DNA of 64,000 nt, taken from positions 372,001 through 436,000 of the forward strand of contig NC_010525.1 in the NCBI RefSeq assembly GCF_000019805.1, given 5' to 3'. The notes below the pieces were generated by a model, which was not told the origin of the DNA, searched no databases, and saw only the letters and a list, made by a program, of their open reading frames with translations. How positions within the stretch are numbered: position 1 is the first letter of the stretch; the number at the start of each line of letters is the position of its first letter. Shown one piece after another: positions 30,938 through 38,988 of the stretch. The DNA is from Pyrobaculum neutrophilum V24Sta. Its GTDB lineage: Archaea > Thermoproteota > Thermoprotei > Thermoproteales > Thermoproteaceae. The position numbers and the translations under genes were made by a program.

Positions 30938-31606
30938 CTAGGTGTCGCCGAGGAGCTCGGCTAGGAGGGGGTTTAGGGCTCTGTCTGGGGTGAGTAGGCC
31001 TATCGCCTCTAGGTGCTGTACATCGAGGCCTAGGGCTCTGGCGAGGAGCCCCTCGTCTATCTCGCCGCGGTGGAACTTCTTCACTGCGTCTGCGACGTCG
31101 AGTGGGGTCATGGGCAGTAGGACGGCCTCTCTGAAGGTCTCGTGTATGTAGGCTACTCCGTTGGCGCCGGCGAGATATGCGGCCGCGTAGGTGGACTCTG
31201 GCTTGAAGCCGCCGGTGGCTACTACGTAGGCTAGGGCGCCCCCGGCGCGGGCGGTTCGTACGTCTCTGGCCACCTCCTTGGCCAGGTTGAGGAGGCCCTT
31301 TTCGAAGTCTTTCCCCAGCTGCTGTATAACCTTGACCTGTGCCTTGACTTGGATGAGGCGCTCGACCGCCTGGGCGAGGGCCTCGGCGGCTCTCCTCCCA
31401 TCGTCTGTGTCTGTGGCGTACAGCGCCGCCGCGGGCCTGGAGAAGAGGGCGGGCCACCTCTCTCTTAGGGAGAGGAGGGTGTTGAGCTCGGCGGAGGCCC
31501 TCCTGGGGTTCTGCACGGCGTACTCCACGATGTCCCGCGCGCCGTCTCTCTGGGCGTTGACCAGGAGGGAGATCCCGACCGTCACGGCGAAGAAGACAGG
31601 CCTCAT
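30938..31606 (-). CDS. CARF ring-nuclease-like protein (APE2256/Crn1 family)
   Basis: Protein of 222 aa from ATG 31606; the frame continues upstream but family homology starts here. Hallmarks of the APE2256 (Crn1) CARF family are V-T-V-G-I-S-L-L-V-N (8-17) with Ser13 at the position of the conserved nucleotide-binding Ser, A-E-L-N-T-L (39-44), T-G-G-F-K-P-E (131-137) and a Y-I-H-E turn (153-156). Crn1 enzymes cut cyclic tetra-adenylate and switch off type III CRISPR effectors. The C-terminal 55 residues form an extra helical domain. Its neighbour at 1.1 kb is a Csx1-like CARF protein, suggesting one cyclic-oligoadenylate circuit. Weak TATA at about 31626-31635. Confidence 0.72.
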   Translation of the reverse strand: MRPVFFAVTVGISLLVNAQRDGARDIVEYAVQNPRRASAELNTLLSLRERWPALFSRPAAALYATDTDDGRRAAEALAQAVERLIQVKAQVKVIQQLGKDFEKGLLNLAKEVARDVRTARAGGALAYVVATGGFKPESTYAAAYLAGANGVAYIHETFREAVLLPMTPLDVADAVKKFHRGEIDEGLLARALGLDVQHLEAIGLLTPDRALNPLLAELLGDT

Positions 31607-31650
31607 GGCGGCAGATGGAGCGCGTTTTGAATAGTTGCCGCCGGGGTAGC

Positions 31651-31658
31651 ACTTAAAT
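31651..31658 (+). promoter_or_regulatory. TATA box of metallo-beta-lactamase gene
   Basis: ACTTAAAT centred 26 nt before ATG 31679, in a 72-bp region divergent from the ring-nuclease-like gene. Confidence 0.55.
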
Positions 31659-31678
31659 AGTCCTTTCGGGTTTTTGCT

Positions 31679-32482
31679 ATGCGGGTGACGATTCTCGTGG
31701 ATAACTACCTCACGGATGTCAAATCCATTAGGCACAGGCTGAGGGGGGAGTGGGGGTTCGCGGCATATCTCCACGACCTCAAGATCCTCTACGACACCGG
31801 CCTCTCGGGGGATGTCCTCCTGCACAACATGAGGGAGCTGGGGATCGACCCGGACGAGCCGGATGTCCTCGTGCTCAGCCACCGCCACAGCGACCACACA
31901 GGCGGGGTGCTGGCTTTCCTAAAGGCGCGGAGGAGGCCCATCACGGTGTACGCCCACCGGCTGATCTTCGAGCGGGCGGCCGTGAGGGACTCGAAGGGGG
32001 AGGTGGACATCAGCGCGCCGTTTGACCTCCCGTTTCTCCAGAGACACGGCGCTAGGCTTGTGGCGGTGGAGGAGCCCCGGGAGATACTCCCCGGGGTCTA
32101 CGTGTCGGGGGAGATCCCCAGGAGGTGGGGCCCCTCCCACGTGGGCGGCGTCTCCGACTTGGTGAGGGACGACATGGCGCTGTATATCTCCAGCGGCGGC
32201 CTGGTGGCTTTAACCGGCTGCGGCCACTCGGGGGTCGAGAACATCGTGGAGTACGGCCTTCAGGTGACGGGCGCCAAGAGGCTTAGGGGGGTCGTGGGGG
32301 GCCTCCACTTCATGGGCCTCCAGGGGGATAGGGTGGCGGAGGCCGCGAGGTACCTCGCCTCAAAGGGGCCGGAGCTCGTGGTGGGGACCCACTGCACCGG
32401 CGTGATGGGGGTTGCCAAGCTGGCGGAGGCGCTCGGCCCCGCGGCGCGGGTGGGGGGCGTCGGCGTGGAAATAGATATTTAG
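31679..32482 (+). CDS. Metallo-beta-lactamase-fold hydrolase
   Basis: MBL-fold protein of 267 aa. Zinc motif L-S-H-R-H-S-D-H-T-G-G near 65-75, plus later ligands in T-G-C-G-H-S (about 180) and V-G-T-H-C-T-G (about 240). The spacing and the T-G-C-G-H motif fit the subgroup that includes archaeal dihydropterin-ribofuranosylaminobenzene phosphate synthase. The true substrate is open. Leaderless promoter; an 18-bp gap to the next gene suggests an operon. Confidence 0.8.
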   Translation: MRVTILVDNYLTDVKSIRHRLRGEWGFAAYLHDLKILYDTGLSGDVLLHNMRELGIDPDEPDVLVLSHRHSDHTGGVLAFLKARRRPITVYAHRLIFERAAVRDSKGEVDISAPFDLPFLQRHGARLVAVEEPREILPGVYVSGEIPRRWGPSHVGGVSDLVRDDMALYISSGGLVALTGCGHSGVENIVEYGLQVTGAKRLRGVVGGLHFMGLQGDRVAEAARYLASKGPELVVGTHCTGVMGVAKLAEALGPAARVGGVGVEIDI

Positions 32483-32500
32483 GGGGGCCCCCAGCCTCAA

Positions 32501-33043
32501 GTGTCCGAGGTAGACCTAGTACTGCTTGCGGTACTCCTCTTCGCAGGGTGGTACCTCGGCGCGTCGCTGGCGGCTAGGTGGATAAACAGGAGGGCGGTAT
32601 CCCGATGCGGCTGCGAGGCGGCTAGGTGGCTAGGCGGCGCCTCCTCCCTCTACGTCGACTTGAGGTGCGGGGGGAGGCGGGTGGAGGTGTTCATCAACAG
32701 ACTACCCTGGGACAACCCCCTCAACCTGGCCGCATCACTCGTCGCACGCAGGAGAGGCTACACGGCGGTTAGGCTTAAGGCGGACGCAGACCTCGGGGTC
32801 TTCGACGCGTCTAGGGTGGGGTCGGGGCGGCGGATAGGCGCCTTCTACGTCGTAAACACGTCGGGCCCCCGGTGGGCGGTGGAGGCGGCGGCTAAGGCGG
32901 GGGAGGAGGCGGGCGCCTGGAGGGTGACCGCCTCCGGCGGCGTCCTACAGCTACTGTTCCCCCACACTGACTGCGGAAGGGCTGTCCAGTCGGCGTTGAC
33001 CTTCCTTGAAAAGCTACCGCGGGGCCCGCCCGCGGGCGGCTGA
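32501..33043 (+). CDS. Hypothetical membrane-anchored protein
   Basis: Unrecognised 180-aa protein with GTG start. One hydrophobic N-terminal helix (about 5-27) followed by R-W-I-N-R-R, predicting an N-terminal anchor with a cytoplasmic domain. The rest is mixed alpha/beta with C-G-C near 37 and a P-W-D-N-P segment near 68. It follows the MBL-fold gene at short distance. No family recognised. Confidence 0.55.
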   Translation: MSEVDLVLLAVLLFAGWYLGASLAARWINRRAVSRCGCEAARWLGGASSLYVDLRCGGRRVEVFINRLPWDNPLNLAASLVARRRGYTAVRLKADADLGVFDASRVGSGRRIGAFYVVNTSGPRWAVEAAAKAGEEAGAWRVTASGGVLQLLFPHTDCGRAVQSALTFLEKLPRGPPAGG

Positions 33044-33067
33044 ACTTCGGCGTCTGTCGAAACAACA

Positions 33068-33075
33068 CTTTATTA
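33068..33075 (+). promoter_or_regulatory. TATA box of cstA
   Basis: CTTTATTA centred 26 nt before ATG 33096, which discards an upstream in-frame start at 33006 inside the previous gene. Confidence 0.5.
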
Positions 33076-33095
33076 GTCCATATTGCTGGGGGGAT

Positions 33096-34862
33096 ATGTT
33101 TAACACCCCCGCACCATACATACTCCTGGGCCTCGTGCTCTATTTTTTGACATACCGCTTCTACGCCAGGTGGGTAGATAAGAAGATTTGGGAGACCGAC
33201 CCCAACAGACCCACCCCGGCGAGGCTCTACTTCGACGGCGTTGAGTTCTTCCCCGTCTCTAAATACGTCCTCTTCGGCTACCAGTTCAAGTCCGTAGCCG
33301 CGCTCGGCCCCATAGTTGGACCTGTCGTAGCTACTCTGTTTTTTGGCTGGGCGCCGGCGCTCTTGTGGGTTATATTTGGTAATATGTTCATCGGCTGGGT
33401 TCAGGACTACTCAGCAATGATGATGTCGATTAGAAGCGAGGGGAGGTCAATGGGCCCCATCACCTACAAGCTACTGGGAGATAAGGCGAGAAAGATCCTA
33501 CTCATCTATATAATATTCTACCTCATTATCATTACTGCCGTATTTGAGTGGACGATCGTAGACGTGTTCAACCGTGTGCCGGGCACTTTTACAGCGGTAT
33601 TGTTTGTACTAGCAGGTGGTGTGGTTTTCGGATTGTTGATTTTTAGGATGAGACTCGATGTTTTATTGGCTACGTTGGTTGCTTTAGCTATTGTCCTAGT
33701 TGGATATTTCACGGTGGTGCTTTTGCCTTATGCTAGACAGCCTGGGACTAACTTCCTTGATAGCTCTGAGTTTTTTGTTTCACATAATTTCGACAAGAGG
33801 TTAACCTATCCAGGCACTTTTACAGTTCTCTTTTGGCTAATAGTTGTATCAATCCTCTATTATATATCATCTATTACCCCAATGCCACGGTTTTTACTTC
33901 CGACAGTCTATGTTGGGTATTTGCCTTCAATAATCGCACTTGTATTAGTTCTAATAGCGGCGGTATTTACTCCTATAAGTGGATTAGCTATTCAACAACC
34001 TGCGATGAAGGAGTTCTACGTCGATCCTCTGAAGGATCCCCGCGGCGGTCCGCTTTGGCCTATTCTCTTTGTGACAATAGCCTGCGGCGCTATATCGGGC
34101 TGGCATAGTCTCGTCTCCTCCGGCTTAACCTCTAAGCAACTGGAGTATGAGACAGATGCCTTACCGGTGGGGGGAGGCGCCATGATGACTGAGGGAGCGG
34201 TAGCGCTTTCTTCCATAGCATCTGTTATGGTGTTGGAGCGTGTAACTGGGACAGCGGCAGACTATGTGCAAGGCGCGACTTTGCTCACAACCTCTCTGTA
34301 CAGGATTCCAGCAGTTTATATGAGTATCCTGTATGGGATTTTCGTCGCCGTTATGGGGCTTATTACATCTATGCTATTTGTGAGGGTATTCAGACTTGTT
34401 ATGGCTGAGCTGTTTGAAGATACACCGCTTGGCAACAAACATATTTCTACATTACTAATAATCATACTATCTGGGTTTTTGGCGTTTGTAGGTAGCTGGA
34501 CTAATCTGTGGGTGTTCTTTGGAGGCACAAACCAACTGTTGGCTGCTCTTGCGCTACTTCTAGTCGCTATTTTCCTGGCAAGTATAAAGAAGCCAAATGC
34601 GTACGTCTTCATCCCGGGAATTTTCATGACGGTAACTACGCTTGCTGCATTAGCGTGGGAGACCTATGTCTACGGTCTCTACGGAGTTTTAAACACGCCA
34701 ATGCCAGTGCAGAAGTCCGTAGCTGTACTTTACGGCAATACGCTAGTTCAAGTCGCAAATATTCTGTCAGCGGCCTTCGGTGCCTTATTGCTTGTACTTG
34801 GAGTGCTGATGAGCTATTATCTACTAGCCGGCTGGGCCAAGTATCGGAGGGGTCAAAAATAA
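33096..34862 (+). CDS. cstA: CstA-family transporter
   Basis: Carbon starvation protein A family, 588 aa, about 16 hydrophobic segments spread over the whole length. Typical elements are F-G-Y-Q-F-K-S-V-A-A-L-G-P-I-V-G-P near 60, I-S-G-W-H-S-L-V-S-S-G-L near 345 and G-G-T-N-Q-L-L-A near 470. In bacteria CstA/BtsT members import peptides or pyruvate, so organic-acid or peptide uptake is likely. The first 400 bp have local GC-rich codon use, while the rest is much more AT-rich (many TTA, ATT, TTT codons), a mosaic that suggests recombination with a foreign allele. An ArsA-like operon begins 22 bp downstream. Confidence 0.88.
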   Translation: MFNTPAPYILLGLVLYFLTYRFYARWVDKKIWETDPNRPTPARLYFDGVEFFPVSKYVLFGYQFKSVAALGPIVGPVVATLFFGWAPALLWVIFGNMFIGWVQDYSAMMMSIRSEGRSMGPITYKLLGDKARKILLIYIIFYLIIITAVFEWTIVDVFNRVPGTFTAVLFVLAGGVVFGLLIFRMRLDVLLATLVALAIVLVGYFTVVLLPYARQPGTNFLDSSEFFVSHNFDKRLTYPGTFTVLFWLIVVSILYYISSITPMPRFLLPTVYVGYLPSIIALVLVLIAAVFTPISGLAIQQPAMKEFYVDPLKDPRGGPLWPILFVTIACGAISGWHSLVSSGLTSKQLEYETDALPVGGGAMMTEGAVALSSIASVMVLERVTGTAADYVQGATLLTTSLYRIPAVYMSILYGIFVAVMGLITSMLFVRVFRLVMAELFEDTPLGNKHISTLLIIILSGFLAFVGSWTNLWVFFGGTNQLLAALALLLVAIFLASIKKPNAYVFIPGIFMTVTTLAALAWETYVYGLYGVLNTPMPVQKSVAVLYGNTLVQVANILSAAFGALLLVLGVLMSYYLLAGWAKYRRGQK

Positions 34863-34884
34863 ATATCGGTATCGTTTTTCTGCC

Positions 34885-35133
34885 ATGGGTTTTCTAGACA
34901 GGATTAGGGAGGTGGTGGAGGGGCTCACCGTCCATGGCCAATCCACCAGCATTTTGAAGATCAAGGCGCAGATCGACAACTTGTTTATGATTATTACGCT
35001 GGGGGACATGTTGGGTATTCCGATCCTCCCGCCTTACTACTCCCTTAGGCTTGTGCCGTATGTCTTCCCCAATATACAGAACTGGAAGAGGTATATGCTT
35101 AGGGAGAGGGACTTCACGGATCTGGTGTCATGA
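34885..35133 (+). CDS. Small protein paired with ArsA-like ATPase (paralogue 1)
   Basis: Protein of 82 aa with a single hydrophobic stretch around 32-48 and the motif L-G-D-M-L-G-I-P followed by Y-Y-S-L-R-L-V-P-Y-V-F-P. The same motif recurs in the last gene of the operon, so the two are paralogues bracketing the two ATPases. The stop overlaps the start of the first ATPase (ATGA). It could be a membrane-associated partner or a client-binding subunit. A TATA-like AATAAATAT lies over the cstA stop codon at the right distance. No known family recognised. Confidence 0.7.
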   Translation: MGFLDRIREVVEGLTVHGQSTSILKIKAQIDNLFMIITLGDMLGIPILPPYYSLRLVPYVFPNIQNWKRYMLRERDFTDLVS

Positions 35134-36134
35134 TCGGCCTCGGCGGTCTCCTTGAGAGGAACCCCCGCCTCAAGGTCTTTATCTACGCGGGGAAGGGGGG
35201 GCTTGGGAAGACTACGCTTAGCGCGGCGACGTCGGTTAAGCTGTCTAGCCTTGGGAAGAAGACGCTTGTGTTTAGCACGGATCCTCAGGCGTCGCTGAGC
35301 GACGTGTTTGAGCAGAACGTGTTTGGGAGGGGGGAGGTTAAGCTGGCGGAGAACCTCTACGTGATGGAGATCGACGCCGACAAGAAGATTAACGAGTACG
35401 TGGCCTCCATCAAGAAGAAGATCGTCGATATGTACCGCCTTGATAAGCTTCCTCCAGACATCGAGGAGTATATCGACAGCGCGGCGGCTGAGCCGGCGAT
35501 GTACGAAAGCGCTGTTTACGACGCCATGGTGGACGTGGTGTCTGAGGGGAGGTACGACTACTACGTCTTCGATATGCCTCCCTTTGGCCACGGGATTAGG
35601 ATGATCGCCATCGCTGACGTCATCAGCAAGTGGGTGGAGAAGATCACCGAGCTTAGGAGGCAGGCCTACGAGTACGGCCGTGTGGCGGCTTCGCTTAAGA
35701 AGCAGAAGTTGACCTACGAGGACGAGATCTTGAGGGAGCTGGAGTACATCAGGGGGCGTATCCTCAAGTTCCGCGACATAGTTATGAACTCCGAGACGAC
35801 GGCTTTTATGACGGTCATGACGCCGGAGAGGATGACCATCCTCGACACTGAGAAGGCGCTGGAGATGTTCGAGTCGCTGGGTCTGAGGCTGACGGGGATA
35901 GTGGTTAACCAGGTGTATCCGCCTGAGCTGGCTAAGAACCCCGACGCCCCGGCCTACATTAGGCGTAAGGTGGAGGAGCAGCGGAAGTACATGGCCGAGA
36001 TCGCCGACAAGTTCGGGAAGTACATCATCGCGGTGGTGCCCATGTTGAACAGGGAGCCGAAGGGCCTCGACACGCTTAAGGCCGTGGCGGAGGAGCTCTG
36101 GAGGCCGAGCAGGAGGCTGGAGGAGTACATATGA
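35130..36134 (+). CDS. ArsA/Get3-like ATPase (paralogue 1)
   Basis: P-loop ATPase of 334 aa. Deviant Walker A G-K-G-G-L-G-K-T at about 22-29 with the signature Lys. Switch I is near D-P-Q-A-S-L-S-D-V (51-60), and switch II reads D-M-P-P-F-G-H-G where ArsA/Get3 has D-T-A-P-T-G-H. A C-terminal V-V-N-Q-V-Y-P-P resembles the A-loop of Get3. The cysteine pair used by eukaryotic Get3 for zinc dimerisation is absent. Overlaps both flanking genes by 4 bp. A role in membrane-protein targeting or metal handling is possible; without arsenic genes nearby I do not call it an arsenite pump. Confidence 0.8.
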   Translation: MIGLGGLLERNPRLKVFIYAGKGGLGKTTLSAATSVKLSSLGKKTLVFSTDPQASLSDVFEQNVFGRGEVKLAENLYVMEIDADKKINEYVASIKKKIVDMYRLDKLPPDIEEYIDSAAAEPAMYESAVYDAMVDVVSEGRYDYYVFDMPPFGHGIRMIAIADVISKWVEKITELRRQAYEYGRVAASLKKQKLTYEDEILRELEYIRGRILKFRDIVMNSETTAFMTVMTPERMTILDTEKALEMFESLGLRLTGIVVNQVYPPELAKNPDAPAYIRRKVEEQRKYMAEIADKFGKYIIAVVPMLNREPKGLDTLKAVAEELWRPSRRLEEYI

Positions 36135-37111
36135 GGCAGCTCCTAGACCAGAGGGTTAAGTACATCTTCTTTGGGGGGAAGGGGGGCGTGGGCAAGACCG
36201 TGGTGGCGGCGGCGACGGCGCTCTACCTGGCAGAGTCTGCGGGGGAGAGGACCCTCCTCGCCTCCTTCAACCCCGTGCACTCCCTATCCTCGGTCTTCGG
36301 CCAGGACCTCTCGGGGGGCGTAGTTAAGGAGGTTCGGGGGGTGAGGAACCTGTGGGCTGTGGAGGTGCAGTACGACGACATCGTGGAGAAGTACAAGGCG
36401 AGGATCTCGAACCTGCTTAGGGAGATGCTTAAGATGGCGGAGCTTTCTGTGGACATCAAACCGCTTATAGACATAGCCACCACCAACCCGGCCTTCCACG
36501 AGGCGGCCTCCTTCGACAAGATGATGGACGTGGTTCTCAAGGAGGGGTCGAAGTTCGACCGGGTTATCTTCGACATGGCGGCTGTGGCCAACGCGGTGCG
36601 GCTGATCGGCCTCTCCAAGCTCTACGGCGCCTGGCTTCAGAGGACTATAAAGATGAGGATGGAGACCCTCTCCCTGAAGGAGCAGCTGTCTTTCCGCAAG
36701 GAGAAGGTTAGGGAGGAGATAGAGAGGGACCCCGTGTTGGCCGAGCTGAAGGACTTATACAGCCGCTATATGGAGGTAAGGAAGGTGCTGACCGACCCGG
36801 CCCAGACGCGGTTTGTCTTCGTCACGATACCCACGGTGCTCTCCATCTCGGTGGTGCAGAGGTTTATAGAGATGGTGAAGGCGTACGAGATACCCTTCGG
36901 CGGGGTGGTTGTGAACATGGTGATTCCGGGGGAGGAGGCGGCTAGGGACGCCACGGGCTTCCTCAGGAGCAAGTACGAGGAGCAGCAGAGGAACCTCGAG
37001 GTGATTAGGCAGTCCTTCTCGCCGCATATCCTCGCCTCGGTTAGGCTTTTCCCCGAGGACATAGTAGGCCTTGAAAGGCTGAGGCAGTTCGTGGCCGAGC
37101 TCGTTAGATGA
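36131..37111 (+). CDS. ArsA/Get3-like ATPase (paralogue 2)
   Basis: Second ATPase, 326 aa. Walker A G-K-G-G-V-G-K-T at about 17-24, switch I N-P-V-H-S-L-S-S-V where paralogue 1 has D-P-Q-A-S-L, so the usual Asp is Asn. Switch II is D-M-A-A-V-A-N-A, lacking the G-H of the family. The C-terminal part keeps V-V-N-M-V-I-P. The divergence suggests one catalytic and one regulatory subunit in a heterodimer with paralogue 1. Start and stop overlap the neighbours by 4 bp, so all four genes are translated as one unit. Confidence 0.8.
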   Translation: MRQLLDQRVKYIFFGGKGGVGKTVVAAATALYLAESAGERTLLASFNPVHSLSSVFGQDLSGGVVKEVRGVRNLWAVEVQYDDIVEKYKARISNLLREMLKMAELSVDIKPLIDIATTNPAFHEAASFDKMMDVVLKEGSKFDRVIFDMAAVANAVRLIGLSKLYGAWLQRTIKMRMETLSLKEQLSFRKEKVREEIERDPVLAELKDLYSRYMEVRKVLTDPAQTRFVFVTIPTVLSISVVQRFIEMVKAYEIPFGGVVVNMVIPGEEAARDATGFLRSKYEEQQRNLEVIRQSFSPHILASVRLFPEDIVGLERLRQFVAELVR

Positions 37112-37362
37112 AGGCGCTTAGGGACTTCCTATTTGGGCTCCTCTTCCTCGACCTCTACCACGAGACTGCTAAGTTGAACAGGCAGCTTAACCTCCTCATG
37201 TCTATCCTCCTCTTCGGCGACTTCCTGGGGGTCCCCCTCCTCACGAGCTACTACTCCCTGCGTCTTCTGCCCTACGCCTACCCCGCCCTTTCCGAGTTTA
37301 GGAAGGAGGCTGTTAAGGAGCACGAGATCTTTGACCTGCTTTCGGAGTACCATGTCCACTGA
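37108..37362 (+). CDS. Small protein paired with ArsA-like ATPase (paralogue 2)
   Basis: Protein of 84 aa homologous to the first gene of the operon: L-F-G-D-F-L-G-V-P then Y-Y-S-L-R-L-L-P-Y-A-Y-P. Hydrophobic stretch around 28-45. The conserved G-D-x-L-G-x-P and Y-Y-S-L-R-L elements are the main signature of this unnamed pair. Overlaps the end of the second ATPase (ATGA) and the start of the next gene by 11 bp. Confidence 0.7.
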   Translation: MKALRDFLFGLLFLDLYHETAKLNRQLNLLMSILLFGDFLGVPLLTSYYSLRLLPYAYPALSEFRKEAVKEHEIFDLLSEYHVH

Positions 37363-37783
37363 GTTCAGCTGGCACGCCATTGCGGTGGGGAACAGGGTGC
37401 TGGGGCTCTACAACTTCCTGGTGCTGAGCGCCCCCCCGACCTGGCGTATCGTGGTTATGCCCATGGCCTCCGACGTGTTTAAACACAGGGAGGTAGACGG
37501 AGTTAAGTGGGTGAGAGATGGGGAGGTTATGCACTTCGTGAGAGACGGGGGGAGGGCCTACGTCCTCAAGATCAAGGCTAGGCCGGGGCGGAGGGTGGGG
37601 AAGGGCGAGCCCATCACGGTGGGGGGCCACCAGGGCGTCTACAGGACGTCCAAGGGGAGGGGAGGGCTGAGGCTGGCTGTGGAGTTCTACTGCGACGTAA
37701 CAGACCGAACCCTCACCGTGGAGCTGGAGGGCCTCGACGGCCTTGACGTCCTCAACTACATAGGGGGGAGCCGGTGCCACTGA
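37352..37783 (+). CDS. Hypothetical protein after ArsA-like operon
   Basis: Unrecognised 143-aa protein, beta-rich, starting at an ATG inside the last codons of the small paralogue. Contains F-S-W-H-A-I-A-V-G near the start and F-Y-C-D-V-T-D-R-T near 112. No membrane segment. The overlap puts it in the ArsA-like transcription unit; it may be a further subunit or client. Confidence 0.55.
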   Translation: MSTEFSWHAIAVGNRVLGLYNFLVLSAPPTWRIVVMPMASDVFKHREVDGVKWVRDGEVMHFVRDGGRAYVLKIKARPGRRVGKGEPITVGGHQGVYRTSKGRGGLRLAVEFYCDVTDRTLTVELEGLDGLDVLNYIGGSRCH

Positions 37784-38076
37784 AGGTCGTCGTCGTTGCG
37801 GTCTTCGGGGGTAGGGCCGGCCCGTGCCGTAGTTGCGTATACGCCGCGGGGGCCGCTGGGGTGGACGCCACCGTGGAGATGCCCGGCGACGACCTCAGCT
37901 GGCTCCCCCGCCTCCTGAAGAGGCTGGGCGCCCCGGCGGAGGTCCACCTGGTCCACGCCCTATCGCTACGGGGGCTCTACTTCATGGTTAGGTACCGGAC
38001 TGGGAAACTACCTCTCGTCCTTGTAGACGGGAGGAGGATAGAGCCGGGGGAGCTGAGGCGGCTCCTCCAGGCGTAA
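37774..38076 (+). CDS. Thioredoxin-like small protein
   Basis: Protein of 100 aa from a GTG overlapping the previous gene by 10 bp. The order strand, C-R-S-C redox motif (18-21), helix, then K-L-P-L-V-L-V-D-G with a likely cis-proline and E-L-R-R-L-L tail matches a glutaredoxin/thioredoxin fold. C-x-x-C suggests disulfide exchange or metal transfer. Substrate unknown; the operon position hints at service to the ArsA-like complex. Confidence 0.6.
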   Translation: MPLKVVVVAVFGGRAGPCRSCVYAAGAAGVDATVEMPGDDLSWLPRLLKRLGAPAEVHLVHALSLRGLYFMVRYRTGKLPLVLVDGRRIEPGELRRLLQA

Positions 38077-38100
38077 GTTGTTTAAATCGCCCCGGTTTAT

Positions 38101-38988
38101 GTGTGGATCTTGGCGGCTCTGGCGCTTCTAGCTCTCCTCCTCCTCACGGGGGAGGGGGTCCTCGTGGGGCTGAGGTGGGGGGTCCCCGTTTTCCTCCCCC
38201 TGGATAGACACGTGGTGGTTCTCGGCCCCACGCGGAGCGGCAAGAGCCGCCTGGCGAAGAAGATAGTGAGGAGGTCCGGCCTGCCGGCGCTTATCCTGGA
38301 CTGGGTTGGTGAGTACGACCTGGGGCTGAGGGTTGACGCGAGGCACCTGAGGTACGACCTCAGGGGCTTCGACAAGAAGCTCCTCGCCGAGATCATCGGC
38401 CTCTCGCTCAACTTAAACGAGCCCTCCATCTACTTCCTCTACAGGGCTGTGAGAAACGCCGAGGTGAAGAGGATAGGGGACGTGTTGGAGGCGCTTGAGA
38501 GCTTCCTAGTCACGTCTAGGGCTGAGGTGGAGATGCGGGCCGCCATCGCCAGGAGGCTGGAGTACATCGTGGAGGTTCTGGAGAGGGGGAGGGTGCCTCT
38601 GGACCTCCTCCTGAGGCTGAGGAGGACGGTGGTGATCGACCTCTCCAGGCTTAGGCTCTACGAGGAGAAGGTGCTGGTGTCCCTCTTCGTCCTCGCCCTC
38701 CTGTACGACAGGGTTCAGAAGGAGGGCGTCTCCCGCCAGCCGAGGAAGCTCCTCGTCGTAGACGAGGCCCAGAACGTGATCAAGAGGGGGGACGTGGTTA
38801 GGCACCTTGTGTTCGAAAGCGCAAAGTTCGGGCTGAGGGTTCTGCTCGTGACCAACGAGGTTCCTCCCGACGACGTCCTCGTCCACTCCTACATCATAAT
38901 CACGAGGCCGCACATGATGTACAAGCTACAGACCAAGAGAAGCGCCCTGGTGATCGACAACAAGGTGGTGGAGATGAAGATAGTATAG
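38101..38988 (+). CDS. Membrane-anchored HerA/FtsK-like ATPase
   Basis: P-loop ATPase of 295 aa with an N-terminal hydrophobic helix (1-16). Walker A G-P-T-R-S-G-K-S near 41-48, Walker B L-L-V-V-D-E-A-Q near 217-224, and a sensor-like L-L-V-T-N-E-V. This arrangement fits the HerA/VirB4-like group that moves DNA or protein through membranes or works in recombination. It lacks the large N-terminal HAS barrel of true HerA, so it is a short variant. A TATA-like GTTTAAAT lies only 18 nt upstream, so the start could be a few codons further in. Confidence 0.7.
   Translation: MWILAALALLALLLLTGEGVLVGLRWGVPVFLPLDRHVVVLGPTRSGKSRLAKKIVRRSGLPALILDWVGEYDLGLRVDARHLRYDLRGFDKKLLAEIIGLSLNLNEPSIYFLYRAVRNAEVKRIGDVLEALESFLVTSRAEVEMRAAIARRLEYIVEVLERGRVPLDLLLRLRRTVVIDLSRLRLYEEKVLVSLFVLALLYDRVQKEGVSRQPRKLLVVDEAQNVIKRGDVVRHLVFESAKFGLRVLLVTNEVPPDDVLVHSYIIITRPHMMYKLQTKRSALVIDNKVVEMKIV

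Noticed and set aside
28026-31650. CRISPR array near the CARF genes
   Set aside because: Scanned for regularly spaced repeats of 20-40 bp and saw none; cas genes are also absent.
35130-37111. Arsenite-pump ATPases
   Set aside because: No arsB, arsR or cysteine metal site; family name kept only as a fold description.
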